A stretch of DNA of 64,000 nucleotides, taken from the NCBI GenBank assembly GCA_030762935.1, contig CM060900.1, positions 399,213,632-399,277,631 on the forward strand. Reading direction: 5' to 3'. The stretch's first letter is position 1. Each line of letters opens with the position of its first letter. This DNA comes from Hymenopus coronatus (Eukaryota; Arthropoda; Insecta; Mantodea; Hymenopodidae). The translations under genes were made by a program, and so were the position numbers. The notes beneath the pieces are model-generated. The model ran no database searches and was not told where the DNA came from. It saw only the letters and a list, made by a program, of their open reading frames with translations. This document shows positions 12,568-25,288 of this stretch, in pieces.

Positions 12568-12914
12568 GTAAAGAAAGGCAGCTTAAAGAAGGAATGATTT
12601 TGTATTTTCAATGCCATGAGTTGAAGTAAACGGATGTGCTGATTTGATATTGAGTTTTATTTTTTATTTATGAGTCAATTCCTGTTTCCTTTGGTAAATC
12701 CTTTGAAGTATCATTAAGCTCCTGTTGTCTCATCACATTATAAGCAAAGCATATAGCAATTATCAAATGTTTTAGCCTTATCAAAATGTATATTCCTACC
12801 CACACAATACCTACTTGAAATTCAGTATGGCTATAAGAACCTTTAGAACATTTTTGTTTAAAGCTAGCTACTGATACTTAAGTGAATGATTCTGATTGTA
12901 ATAGTGATTTTTTT

Positions 12915-13165
12915 GGTAGTGTTTAACACCTGCTTTTACTACATATGGCACTGCTACATACATTAGGCATTGACACTGATGATATATGGAAGGAAGATGG
13001 AGCACTGGTGAATTGTGATGGTGGAGGAAACCGGATAACCCAAAAAAACCTGCTCCTGTGCCTTTTTTGTGCACCACAAATCCCATATGTGGTGCCTGGG
13101 AATGAACCTGGGCTGCCATGGTGCAACGCAAATGGTCTAACCACTTGAACACGATATGGCCAGTA
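12915..13165 (-). mobile_element. tRNA-derived SINE, inverted (copy A)
   Basis: Read on the minus strand, it has an A-box-like TGGTTAGACCA (13133-13143) and a B box GGTTCATTCCC (13098-13108). A body follows that contains 'ggatttgtgg' and 'ggttatccggtttcctccacc', like the SINE at 9867. It lies inside the proposed intron between the two plus-strand exons. The copy B counterpart is 60470-60715, with a small difference next to the B box. Confidence 0.7.
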
Positions 13166-13745
13166 GTGGTGATGACAAACTCTTAATGGTAGATGGTGAT
13201 GGTGATAATAAGTTTGATGTTGAGTTTTAAATGATAGTAAAGGAAATAGTTGCACTGGGGATCACTGTTGTGTTCATGGTTATCAGATGCTGAATTAGTT
13301 GAATACCGATGATGGAGGTGTTTATGGTAGTGAATATAATGGTTGGCAGAGGGGAAACTCATGTTAAAACTGAATGGTTCATGAGAAAAAAATTATGCTT
13401 CTTATCAGGTTGTAGGTGATGATTTTCATTTTACCGGTAATTGTTATAGGTATATTTGTTGTTTGCAATTATGATGATTATGAGGAGGAGAAAGAGGAGC
13501 AAGAGGAGAGGAGAAAGATAGGGGTGGTTTTGATGAATGTAGAAATATGATGGCATTGATTAACAGTATTGCTAGTAACATGGCGGTGCTGATTATTTAT
13601 TATGGTGGTGTCAGAGGTGGAGGAGAATGAAAATGGTTCATAGTGCTAGTAAAGCTTAGGCCAATTTTGATGATGCTATTGGGTTACTGGTTATGACATT
13701 TGTAGCGGAGTTAATTGGGGTGGTGACAGTGGCGGTTATGATTTT
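13166..13745 (+). repeat. GAT/GGT/GAG-rich degenerate simple repeat (copy A)
   Basis: The plus strand is rich in G, A and T and poor in C. Words such as gatggtgat, ggtggtg and a gaggaggag patch (13480-13520) recur irregularly. There is no gene beyond the exon that follows. The copy B equivalent is 60716-61300. Confidence 0.6.
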
Positions 13746-13818
13746 ATTTGGTTTCAGTTAAACTCATGAGTCAGTCACACTTCAATTTTTCAACTCTTTC
13801 TTTCTATTTGTGCTACAG

Positions 13819-13896
13819 ATATCTACACTTGGTAAAAAGGTTGCTGAGTTTAGAAACAAATGTAAAAGTATTCCCAAAAGTCAGAAACTGTTATGA
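13819..13896 (+). CDS. Candidate terminal host exon (copy A)
   Basis: A long pyrimidine tract with acceptor (TTTCTATTTGTGCTACAG, ending at 13818) opens a frame of 25 codons that ends at TGA 13894-13896. The peptide is 'ISTLGKKVAEFRNKCKSIPK' plus five residues; it is basic and probably helical. It fits in phase after the donor at 12567/12568, so I propose these two form the end of one plus-strand gene with a 1.25 kb intron that holds an inverted SINE. The copy B twin at 61373-61450 appears identical in sequence. The product is unknown. Confidence 0.45.
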   Translation: MSTLGKKVAEFRNKCKSIPKSQKLL

Positions 13897-15299
13897 TGAT
13901 AGGTTCACTGGACATGGGGCACTATGTGGTCATTGTGTCACTAACTAAACAAGATGGCAGATTTGCCAGGCTGCCACAAACCCACAGATTGTGATGACGC
14001 ATAACATTACAAACCAGTATTTGCACCACATCATGTCAGGAGTAATCAGTACTGTTCATGCCACTAGATATCACAATGCTAGCGCACCTCTGTGATGGAA
14101 ATGAGATATATAGGGGATTTAGGTATCTCCGGTAGAGCATCAGATTATACATTACTTAGAGGCTGTGGAACAAAGGGGGGGAATGGTATTTCTAATCAGA
14201 ATTTAATGAGACCAGATGAGATATGTAATTTTAAGTTAATAAATAGATCGTATTGACATTAAGTGTAGGTGTCTACATTATTAACATAATTGGAACTGGT
14301 GAAGAAGAATTAACATCTGGTAGCACAATTATGCTACAGCTTACCTTGACTTGAGCAGTTCTGTGATCCGAGTCTGATCTTGAGGTGATCAAAGTTCTCT
14401 GATAAGAAATGAAGTAAGAAATGAAACAGAGATTTTAATTGGTTCTTGATGGAGCGACAAATGATATGGAGTTGCCCAACAATTAGCCTAGAGAGATGAC
14501 ATCTTTAGAATTTGAGAGAGTTAAATATTATTTCTCAGCTAAAGAAACCACTGTCAATAGCAATGTGAGTTAACCACAGTTATCGAATGACTGGTGTGCA
14601 GCCATTGGCTTGCACTTCTACACTCTCAGCTATGAAGAAATAGTGTACATGAACATTAAGAACATTAAAAGAGATTGTTTTCTTCCTTCAGACAAATTAT
14701 AGCCTAATTATCAAGTTCCTATAAAGTTTAAAACTGTTAAAGCATAATTCTCAGACTGTTACAAACCATATCATATCAAAATTAATGTTCAAAATCAATT
14801 ACTGTTAAATATGTTAACCATTGTGCTTCAGACTACTTTATAACTCAGACATGAATAACTCAAAGTATTCAATAAATCACCTAAGTATCATTGAATTTTA
14901 TCCAGAGAGCAGTAAGAGAAAGTATGCCTTTTGCATAAGTAGCCCACTGTCAGTAAAATACGGAGGTGATAGGCAGTGATAGGCAGTAACCTTTCAGATA
15001 TTTAAAGCAATAAATATGTTTTAAGTAAACAATAGAAAATGAGGGAACAGGCTTGCCTATATGAAAATCACAGGTGTTAGTAGTATAAATGAGAAGAATG
15101 AATATGAGGCGTGACTGGTAGGTCAGTACCATTTCCTTTTACTGCCACTATGATGCTAGTGTTGCAATTCCATGATTGTGCAGTCATCTCTCTGATTCAT
15201 TGTCTGCCACTGATGACATTACAGCCAGGTCATATTGTGTACAGTATTTAGTGATCATTCAAAATATTGAAGACATTTTCTGATTTTACTCACTGTGAA
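13897..15299. other. Noncoding stretch (copy A)
   Basis: No gene, RNA or mobile element is recognised. It is AT-rich and closely matched in copy B (61451-62853). It would include the 3' untranslated region of the proposed terminal exon. Confidence 0.5.
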
Positions 15300-15720
15300 A
15301 TGTGTCGCATAATACGGTTCTCGAATACAAGGAATGTTAAACCAGGTGAAATTCATTGTCAACTTGTAGAGATTTACAGTGAAAGTTTAGTGACAGATGG
15401 AATGTTGAGAGAGTGGGTTAAGCAATTCAATGAATAGATGATCTAATCTTCATGACAAAGCAAGGAGTGGGCAACCTTTAGTAGTCAATGATGGTTTGTT
15501 TGAACAAGTGAATGAGGCAATTTGTGAGAACAGATGGTGCACAGTAAGAATGCTTTCTGATATGTTTCAATAAAACCCAGTGTTCAGCAGTGGCTCTCTT
15601 CTGGCAGCAGCATTCTTTGAAGAGGGCATACAAAAGTAGATTCCTAGCTATGACAAATGCCTGAACAATGGTTGCAGCTATCCCAAGAATGGGTTATGGA
15701 ATGCTTTTTAATATACGAAT
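15300..15720 (+). pseudogene. Mariner transposase relic with internal deletion (copy A)
   Basis: In one frame, 15340-15560 reads as the N-terminal helix-turn-helix part of a mariner (Mos1-like) transposase: 'EIHCQLVEIYSESLVTDGML', then 'WVKQFNE', then, after stops and shifts, 'SGQPLVV'-like and 'RMLSDMF' words. From about 15585 the sequence jumps to the C-terminal region, seen as a Trp-Leu, Gly-Ser and 'YDKCLN'-like stretch in shifted frames. The whole DDD catalytic centre is missing, and several stops occur. It is therefore a non-autonomous, dead remnant. I could not define terminal inverted repeats. Copy B twin: 62854-63270. Confidence 0.7.
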
Positions 15721-16314
15721 AAACGTTGTGAAAAAAATTATTTTATGCCTTCTTTTCCAAACTGGTACTCGCATTCCGCATATGACTCATACAAAAGATT
15801 GAAACACAACTCACTATAGTTTAAATTAAAGGAACAAATATTACAGATAAAAAGTATAATTGGTAGTGGTTTAATCTGACAGAGTAGTTATTGAAATACT
15901 ATATTTAAAAAAAGTTATTTTAAGTGCAATTTAATAGAAAATAACCAGTTCCTAGATATAAATTCACATTCGGCACTTTGTTGGGTCACCTATGCAAAAT
16001 CAAGGGAATGGAAAATCCATCCTTCTCTATTCGGAAGCAAATTTTGTAATTTTCTGTTCCTTTTGAAATGTTCTGAGTTCTCTTAATAGGCAAGTTTCAT
16101 AAAGAGAAAGTCTCTTTCATCTGCAGTAGAATTTCAAGAAGAACTTTAGATTCTCAGCACTGAAAACATACTAGGAGGAATTGTATATAACTTATTTAGT
16201 TGTTTATTTATTGGTTTGCTTAGTTCTTTATTTTTTCATTATACAAATACATAAAATCCTGTTTAGACTGAAGATATATTAGGGTATTATTTACAAACCA
16301 AATGCATTTACAGC
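15721..16314. other. Noncoding stretch (copy A)
   Basis: AT-rich sequence with no recognised gene lies between the mariner relic and the AAT microsatellite. Confidence 0.5.
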
Positions 16315-17700
<1,386 letters not shown>

Positions 17701-17749
17701 GTGACAATAATTTTAAAACTGTTAAATTCAGAGAATCTTAAAATCTTAC

Positions 17750-17962
17750 TCTAAGCAGCTAGCAACATTAGGAAACCCTTCCAAATAGAGGAGTTTATAA
17801 TCAATAATTTTCCTCTTCAAAGAATTCAACTTGAGATACAGTTTCTTAAAGAACTGTGTTCATTGATAACATATTGCGCCTATGGAGCAGAAAGTTTCTG
17901 GATTTTGTGTTGGCAGTAAAATATATTACTTGCTTGATTTTCAAGATGTTTACAACACAGTG
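17750..17962 (-). pseudogene. Decayed paralogue of the exon at 20253-20437
   Basis: This stretch and its flank to about 18180 align by eye with 20247-20680. The shared donor (rc of 17744-17749, GTAAGA) is kept, but the acceptor AG is lost: the aligned bases read 'ttcaccactg' instead of 'ttcacagagtg'. The frame is interrupted. The downstream flank also matches, with 'gggtgttctagcatagcactaaa' here and 'gggtgttttagcataccactaaa' at 20529. It looks like an old local duplication of an exon and intron segment. Confidence 0.5.
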
Positions 17963-19079
17963 GTGAAGATAAATATTTTTTTTAAATGTGTTTAAGAGAA
18001 AAAAAATATATGAAATATTCTAGAAATGACAAAAAGCCTTCAACTGTGCTAAAATATCTGAACTCAACTTTTTGAGGGTGTTCTAGCATAGCACTAAACA
18101 CACCTCATAATTTAATTATGTTCCTGCACACAGTGTTATCTACATAAGTATTGGAAAAAAGGAATATCCACAATTTCATGCCTTATAGCTGCAGTCCCGG
18201 TGCAGTTCCCGCATGGGGGGTTTAATGTCATACAGCACGGGACTGTTTCACTTGACAATTGGTATGTAACAAGCATTTCATATTGTGTATGTGCATTTCC
18301 AGTGCATTCCTGTTTGTGCCTTATGCACACAATTCCCAGAGTAGTTTTAAAGCATGCAAGTTTCCTATTTTAATGCTCTTTTTGGAGTTTATGTTACTTA
18401 GAGTATTGCTGGTGGCTTTATAATTTTATTTACTAAAGAAATATGGATAAATCTGTACAGTCTCTTATGGAAGTGCAGTTTCCAAGGCTTACTCTTAAAA
18501 AAAATAGAGTTTAACTCTTTGATATTCTTAAAAAAATAATTAAATAAGATTTTAAATTATTAACTTGAAACCATTGATTTAATCCTCTTATCTTTATCAA
18601 AACATAATATAAATTTTGAGTACCAAAAAACTCTCTTCAACCTAAATCAACATATTTAATTGAATCTAATTCGACTATTAAAGGCTTATGGTTTAGATAG
18701 ACTGATACTGGAATTCTTAAAAAAAAGTGGAATCTAAAGGAAATGAAAACCATATTTATAAGACTTGGCTTAATTCCAAGGTCATATACGAGGTATATAA
18801 CTGGATCTATGGTTCTGAAGTTCACAAGGTCCTCTTTCTGGTACCCATATGTTTTGTTTGCTTCTAAATATGGTAATTAATTGAGGGCAGTTAAGGAGTG
18901 AATGATATAAAACATTTAACAGAAAAATAACTAAAAACCCTGAAGAATCTATATTAATTAAATAATACAACATTCAAGCAAGTAAAAATAGACATTTTAA
19001 AAAGGTTGATTTACTATGTTAAGCTTTGCACTGTGTTAGAACTGGCACTATGAAGCCATGACAGGCCTATTACATCTTC
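17963..19079. other. Noncoding stretch
   Basis: The first 220 bases are the intron-like flank shared with 20440-20680. A GC-richer block at 18185-18260 has no counterpart there. No gene is supported in the rest. Confidence 0.5.
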
Positions 19080-19460
19080 AAATTCAGGCTTGTACAGGAG
19101 CTTTGTTAATTAGACAGCTGAACTGGCTATAGCAATGAAGGAACATTTAGAAACTGCCTCAGTATTGAAAGGAACTTCAAAACCATTCAGAATGAATAAT
19201 TGTTAGACTGCATGTTCAATATCTGTAGGGAGGAAATAGAGCAGCAAATAGAAACCTCTGAATTTTTTGCAATTCAGTATCATGAGACAACTGACATTTC
19301 AAATCACTGTCAAATGGTGTTGGTTTTCCATTGTGTATATGAGAAATCTGTGTATGAAAGACTTTGTGTATTTGTAATTCCTGAAGGAGGAGATGTAGAA
19401 TCTCTGGCAGAGTCCACAAGGAATGAAATATATGCAAAGCAAAGTGGTCAGTGTATGTAA
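19080..19460 (+). pseudogene. hAT-like (DUF4371-type) transposase fragment
   Basis: A frame from about 19200 reads 'EEIEQQIETSEFFAIQYHET' then 'TDISNHCQMVLVFHCVYE'. This matches the start of the catalytic core of hAT-like transposases and of domesticated ZMYM/GTF2I-repeat-like relatives, in which a Phe-Phe-Ala-x-x-x-Asp-Glu-Ser-Thr-Asp-x-Ser pattern is usual. The Asp of the Asp-Glu pair is His here ('YHETTD'), so the catalytic position looks lost. Upstream sequence to about 19080 has related words in another frame. The fragment ends at TAA near 19460. No terminal inverted repeats were found. Confidence 0.6.
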
Positions 19461-20252
19461 ACAAACCACATCCTTGTAGAAGAAAGATTAGTTGAATGAT
19501 TGTTAATATAAAGGGAGGAAAAAAAAAAGAAAATTCTGAATTGTGAAAAAGGAATGCTACTAAACATCAAAACAGTAGCAAAAGATATGTGCATATATGA
19601 AATAAAATAGCAATTAAACTTTAAAGTGGTCAAATTGTACTGCAAAAAGATACTAAGTATTGTGTTTTTCATTTTCTTATTAATATCTTAAGCTGGAACA
19701 AGTCAGTTTTAATTTCACAATATAATAATAAGGAATGGCTAAACCTTCAAGGCACATTCCTCCAGTGTAAAGGAAGAAAATAAATTATATGGGCATGAGT
19801 CCGGAAATGCTTTATTTCTGAGTTAGATCTTTTCATTTTCTGTAACCCTTCACAGTGCATAAATCATTGAATTACGTAATAACAGAATGTCCTTCATATT
19901 TGAGACGAAACTCTTTCTTGCATGAAGTGTTGATTTGAATTAAGATAATGTTGACATACATCTCAGTACATTGCTTGTGCTCAAATTCACCTCACTTCAT
20001 TGTCTTACTAAATGTAGCATCTAGTGGTGTACTTCAAATACCCGAAAGAGTGAATATTATATTATATTTTATATTATATTTTTAAGTAAACAAGAGGAAC
20101 AAACTTGTCTTGATTCTAAACCCTTGTATTGTACTTGTACCAAACAAAGGACATCAAAGAACTTTCCTTACATATATAAGTGAATGAGTGGTCCATAATT
20201 TTCATATGAACAAACTTAAAAGCTTCAATTTAGAATAGTCCTAAAATCTTAC
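19461..20252. other. Noncoding stretch
   Basis: AT-rich with no recognised gene. A short ATATT repeat lies near 20055-20082. It would be the intron downstream of the minus-strand exon at 20253-20437. Confidence 0.5.
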
Positions 20253-20437
20253 CTTCAACATGTTATCAATATCATCAGATACTTCAGAAAAGAGAGGTTT
20301 AAATTTGTCGTTTTTCTCCTTCAAAGATTGTTCTACTTGAGACATGTAATGCAACCACTGAGCAGCAAGTTTCTTGGATTTTCTGTTGACAATACAAGAT
20401 ATCACTTGCTTGGTTTTGATAGAGGTTGTAAAACACT
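20253..20437 (-). CDS. Candidate internal host exon, unknown product
   Basis: On the minus strand, a 185-base open segment lies between an acceptor (ATTCATTTTCACAG) and a near-consensus donor (TTGAAG|GTAAGA). After two bases that finish a codon, it reads 61 codons and ends exactly on a codon. The peptide includes 'NRKSKKLAAQWLHYMSQVEQ' and 'LFSEVSDDIDNMLK'; it is charged, probably helical, and not recognised. The other two frames have stops. A decayed paralogue lies 2.5 kb away (17750-17962). A hAT-like relic lies just upstream on the same strand, so a transposase origin for this exon is a possible alternative, although I see no hAT motif in it. Confidence 0.5.
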
Positions 20438-20689
20438 CTGTGAAAATGAATATTTTGTTGAATATGTTTAAGAGAAAAACAAATTTGACAGAGAAAAACA
20501 AATTTGAAATCTTCCACTGATTTATTGGGGGTGTTTTAGCATACCACTAAATACATCACAAAGTATAGTTTTTGATCCTGCACACTGTGTTTACCAATCT
20601 TGACAAGTAATTCCATCATGTTGGACAAAAAGAATAGACACAATTTCTTGCTTTATAATTGGCAAAATGGTCAAAACTACGGCTTGTAG

Positions 20690-21062
20690 TAAGTTATTTG
20701 AATTTTAATATACATTCCTTTAAACACAGCAAAGGTTTTTAAGTGCTGCACAAAAGGAGAATCATAATCTGCAGCATACTTCAATAGCTCCACATAACAG
20801 CTCTGATTAATAGAATTTCCTTCTTCATGTTGTCCTCAAAAGACCAATTCTTGTTTACCCAATAAACTTAGAACACTAATAAGCTTTTTAGTAATAACCC
20901 CATTCCATTTTTTTGATTCAATAAAGATATTTCATTTTTAAGCTGGTCATCAAGCACAACTTGTATTCTATTTTCTGTAAAAACTGCTACAGCTACAGAC
21001 GGTCTTAGATGATTAACAGATACAGAATTTCTCAAATGCATTTGCCTAGTCTTGCACACCAT
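20690..21062 (-). pseudogene. hAT-like transposase (DUF4371 N-terminal region) relic
   Basis: On the minus strand, the frame from 21062 contains 'DQLKNEISLLNQKNG' and 'LLKSLLVF'. After a one-base shift near 20865 it continues as 'LGKQELVF', 'GQHEEGNSINQSCYVELL' and 'YDSPFVQHLKTF'. This order is characteristic of the part of ZMYM1-like/DUF4371 hAT transposases that precedes the catalytic core. The catalytic region does not follow. One in-frame stop replaces the residue before 'GQHEE'. It is in the opposite orientation to the hAT fragment at 19080-19460, so the two are separate or rearranged pieces. Confidence 0.65.
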
Positions 21063-21096
21063 GCTACTCCATTACATTTAACTCCTCTTATTTTCT

Positions 21097-22284
21097 TCTT
21101 CTTATGATTATTATTTTTATTAATATTATTATTAATATTTTTATTCTTATTATAACTATTATTGTTATATTTATTTTTATTATTATTATTTTTATTATGA
21201 CTATAATATTTATTATTTTTTATTATTTTTATTTTTAGTATTACTTTAATTATTATTATTATTACAATTTTTATTATAATTATTATTATTTATGATTTTA
21301 TTGTTAATATATTTATTTTTATTTTTAATATTATTATTATAATGATTATTATTATTTTTAATATTATTATAATGATTATTAGTATTTTTAATATTATTAT
21401 TATTATAATGATTATTATTATGTTAATTATTATATTTATTTTATTATTATTTTTATTATTATTTTAATAACACTATTATTTTTATTATTATTATTATTAT
21501 CATTATTATTATTATTTTAAATATTATTATTTTAATTATCATTATATATTAATTATTATTATTTTCATTATTATTTTTTATTTTTATTATTAATTTTACT
21601 ATTATTTTTATTATTATTTTTATTTTATTATTATTATTACTATTATTTTATTACCATTTTTATTACTATTTTTATTATGACTTATTTTTAATATTTTTTA
21701 TTACTATATAATTCTTATTTTTATTATAATTATTATTATTTTTAATATTTTAATTTTTTTATCATTATAATTCTTATTTTTACTTTTATTTTGACTATAA
21801 TTTTTATTATTTTTATTATAATTATCATTATTACTTTATTATAATCATTATTATTACTCTTACTGTAATTATAATTGTTATTATAATTATTATACTTAAT
21901 ATTTTAATATTTTTATTATTTTTATTATTATTTTTATTATGATTTTTATTATGATTTTTATTATTATTATTATTAGTATAATTTTTGTGTTTATTATAAT
22001 TATTATTATTATTTTTATTATTTTAATTTTTTACAATAATTATTACTATTTTCATTATTTTAATTTTTTTATTATTATTCTTTTTATTATTATATTTATT
22101 ATTATTTTTATTATTATTTTATCTATTTTTATTACTATTATTATTTTTATATTTATCATTATTATTGTTATTATTCTTATTTTTTTATTATAATTGATAT
22201 TTTTATTATTATTTTCATTATTATTATTTTTATTGTCATTTTTATTATTATTTTTTTATAACTACCTCTTATTATTATATTTAA

Positions 22285-22323
<39 letters not shown>

Positions 22324-22827
22324 TATTATTATTATTATTATTAGTATTATTTTATTGTTTTTATTCCTATTATTTTTATTACTATTTTTATGATGACTAT
22401 TTTTTTATTATTTTTATTTTTTTATTATTATTTTTACTATTATTTTCATTATGACTATTATTTTTATTACTTTTATTATTTTTATAATTAATTTTGTTAT
22501 TATTATTTTTATGATTATACTTTTTATTATTATTTTTGTTATTATTTTTATAATTATTATAATTATTATTTTTATTACTATTATTCTTATTATTATTATT
22601 CTTATTTTAATTATCATTGCTATTTTTATTTTAATTATCATTATTATTTTTATTATAAGTATCATTATTATTTTTATTATTATTATTATCTTTATTTTTA
22701 TTACTATTTTATTATTACTATTATTTTTATTATTTTTATTATTATTTTGTTTATATATTATTATTATTATTATTATTTAAATTATTATAATTTTACTGTT
22801 TTATTATTGTTATGCTTATTATTTTTG

Positions 22828-22862
<35 letters not shown>

Positions 22863-23991
22863 TTTATAATTACATTTATTATTACTGTATTTTTATTATT
22901 TTATTATTATTATTATTATTATTTTATTATTATGATTATTATTATGATTATTTTTATTATTTATATTATTAATATTATTATTATTATTATTACTATTTTT
23001 ATTATGACCATTATTTCTGTTATTTTATATTATTATTCTCTTTATGTTTATCTTTATATTGTTGTTAATTTTATTTTTAATATTTTTACTATTCCTATTT
23101 TTGTTATTATTATTATTATTATTTTTATAATTATTATTTTTCATATCTTTATTATTATTTTGAGTATTTTTATTATTTTTATAGTTATTTTTATTTTATT
23201 ATTATTTTTATTATTAGTATTATTATTATTATTATCATTTTTGTTATTATTTTTATTATTATTATAATTATTATTTTTATTACTATTATTCTTATTATTA
23301 TTATTCTTATTTTAATTATCATTGCTATTTTTATTATAATTATCATTATTATTTTAATATAATTATTATACTTATTATAATTATTATTATTATTTTATTA
23401 TTATCTTTATTTTTATTACTATTTTATTATTACTATTATTTTTATTATTTTTATTATTATTTTTGTTCTTATATTAATATTATTATTATTACTATTAATA
23501 TTATTATTATTATTTCAATTATTATAATTTTAATGTTTTTATTATTATTATGCTTATTAATTTTGGTATTATTATAGTATGATTATTATTGTTATTATTA
23601 TTATTATTATTATTATTAATTTTATAATTCAAATTATTATTATTTTATTTTTATTATTTTATTATTTTTATTATTATTTTAATGTTATGATTATTATTAT
23701 GAATATTTTATTATTTATATTATGGTATTATTATTATTTTTATTATGACTATTATTTTTTTATTTTATATTATTATTCTCTTTATATTTATTTTTATATT
23801 ATTGTTAATTTTATTTTTTATTATTATATTTTTTTATTACTATTATGATTATTTTTATTTTTAATATTACTATGATTATTTTTATTTTTATTATTATTAC
23901 GATTATTTTATTATTATTATTATTTTTATTATTATTATTATTATTTATTATTTTTATTATGACTATTATTTTTATTACTATGTTGTATTAA

Positions 23992-24022
<31 letters not shown>

Positions 24023-25168
24023 TTTATTTTTATTATGATCATTATTATTAGTAGTAGTATTACTTTCATTATTATTATCAGTTTTATTATAATTATTATT
24101 TTTATTAATTCATCTACTTTATTGTTATAGTTATTATTATTATTTTTATATTTATTATAATTATTATTATTTTTATGATTATTATTATTATTATTAATAT
24201 TATTATTTGTATTATTATTTTTATCACTATTTTTATTATGACTATTATTTTTTAATTTTTTATCATTATATAATTATTATTTTTTATAATTATTTTTATT
24301 ATTGTTAAAATTTTAATATCTTTATTATTTTTTTATTATTATGATTAGTATTATTTTTTCATTTTTATTTTAACTATTATTGTTATGTTTATTTTCGTTA
24401 TTACTTTTATTATGATTATTATTTTTATTATTTTTACAATGATTATAATTATTATTTTTATTATAATCAATATTATTATTTTTAGTATAATTATTATTTT
24501 TTATTACAATTGTTGTTTTTAATATTTTAATTTTTTATAAACTTTTATTATTATTATTATTATTTTTATATTAATTTTTATATTATTATTAATTCTATTA
24601 ATATTATTATTTTTTATTATAACTATTTTTGTTATATTTATTTTTATTATGACTATTATTTTTTAATTTTTTTATTATTATTATTTTAATAATTATTCTT
24701 TATATTTGATTATATTTATTATTATATTTATATGTATTATTATTTTAATGACTATTATTTTTTTATTATATTTGTATTATTATTATTATTATTTTTATTA
24801 TTATTTTAATTATAATTGTTATTATTAATTCTATTTTTATTATAATTCTTTTTATTATAATTATTATTTTATTTTTATTATTTTAATTGTTATTATTTAT
24901 TATTTTTATTATGATTATTTTTACTTTTTTTATTTTATTGTTGTTAATATTCTTATTTTTATTCTTATTTTTAATATTATTTACTATTGTTATTAAAATT
25001 TTTATTATTATTTTTATTATTTTTATTATTAATTTTTATTATTATTTTTAGTTTTTTATTATATTAATCATTATTATTCTTATTATTATTTTTTATTATA
25101 ACTATTTTTGTTATATTTATTTTTATTATGACTATTATTTTTGTAATATTTTTATTATTATTATATAC
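21097..25168. repeat. Degenerate (ATT)n satellite field, left part
   Basis: About 4.1 kb consists almost only of A and T on a three-base ATT rhythm, with scattered C and G. Higher-order structure is visible: a block around 22560-22625 recurs at 23265-23330, and the TTCTCTTTATGTTTATC-like word at 23037 recurs at 23777, an offset of about 705-740 bases. A further repeat joins 24612-24664 and 25091-25142. Long Ile/Leu/Phe/Tyr reading frames here are artefacts of the ATT rhythm. Confidence 0.95.
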
Positions 25169-25288
25169 ATGTGAAGCCAGAGGAACTAGGTCATTATGAG
25201 ATTATGTCATCATTAATGAAAAACTCAAACCCTACATAAGGGACACTAGGGTTTATAGAGGCTCCGAAATAATAGTGATCATTATTTA

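Noticed and set aside
12180..12617. 145-codon minus-strand frame
   Set aside because: It is antisense to the splice-flanked plus-strand exon and has no features of its own.
12868..13255. Several frames across 12.87-13.26 kb
   Set aside because: They are generated by the inverted SINE and the GAT/GGT-rich repeat.
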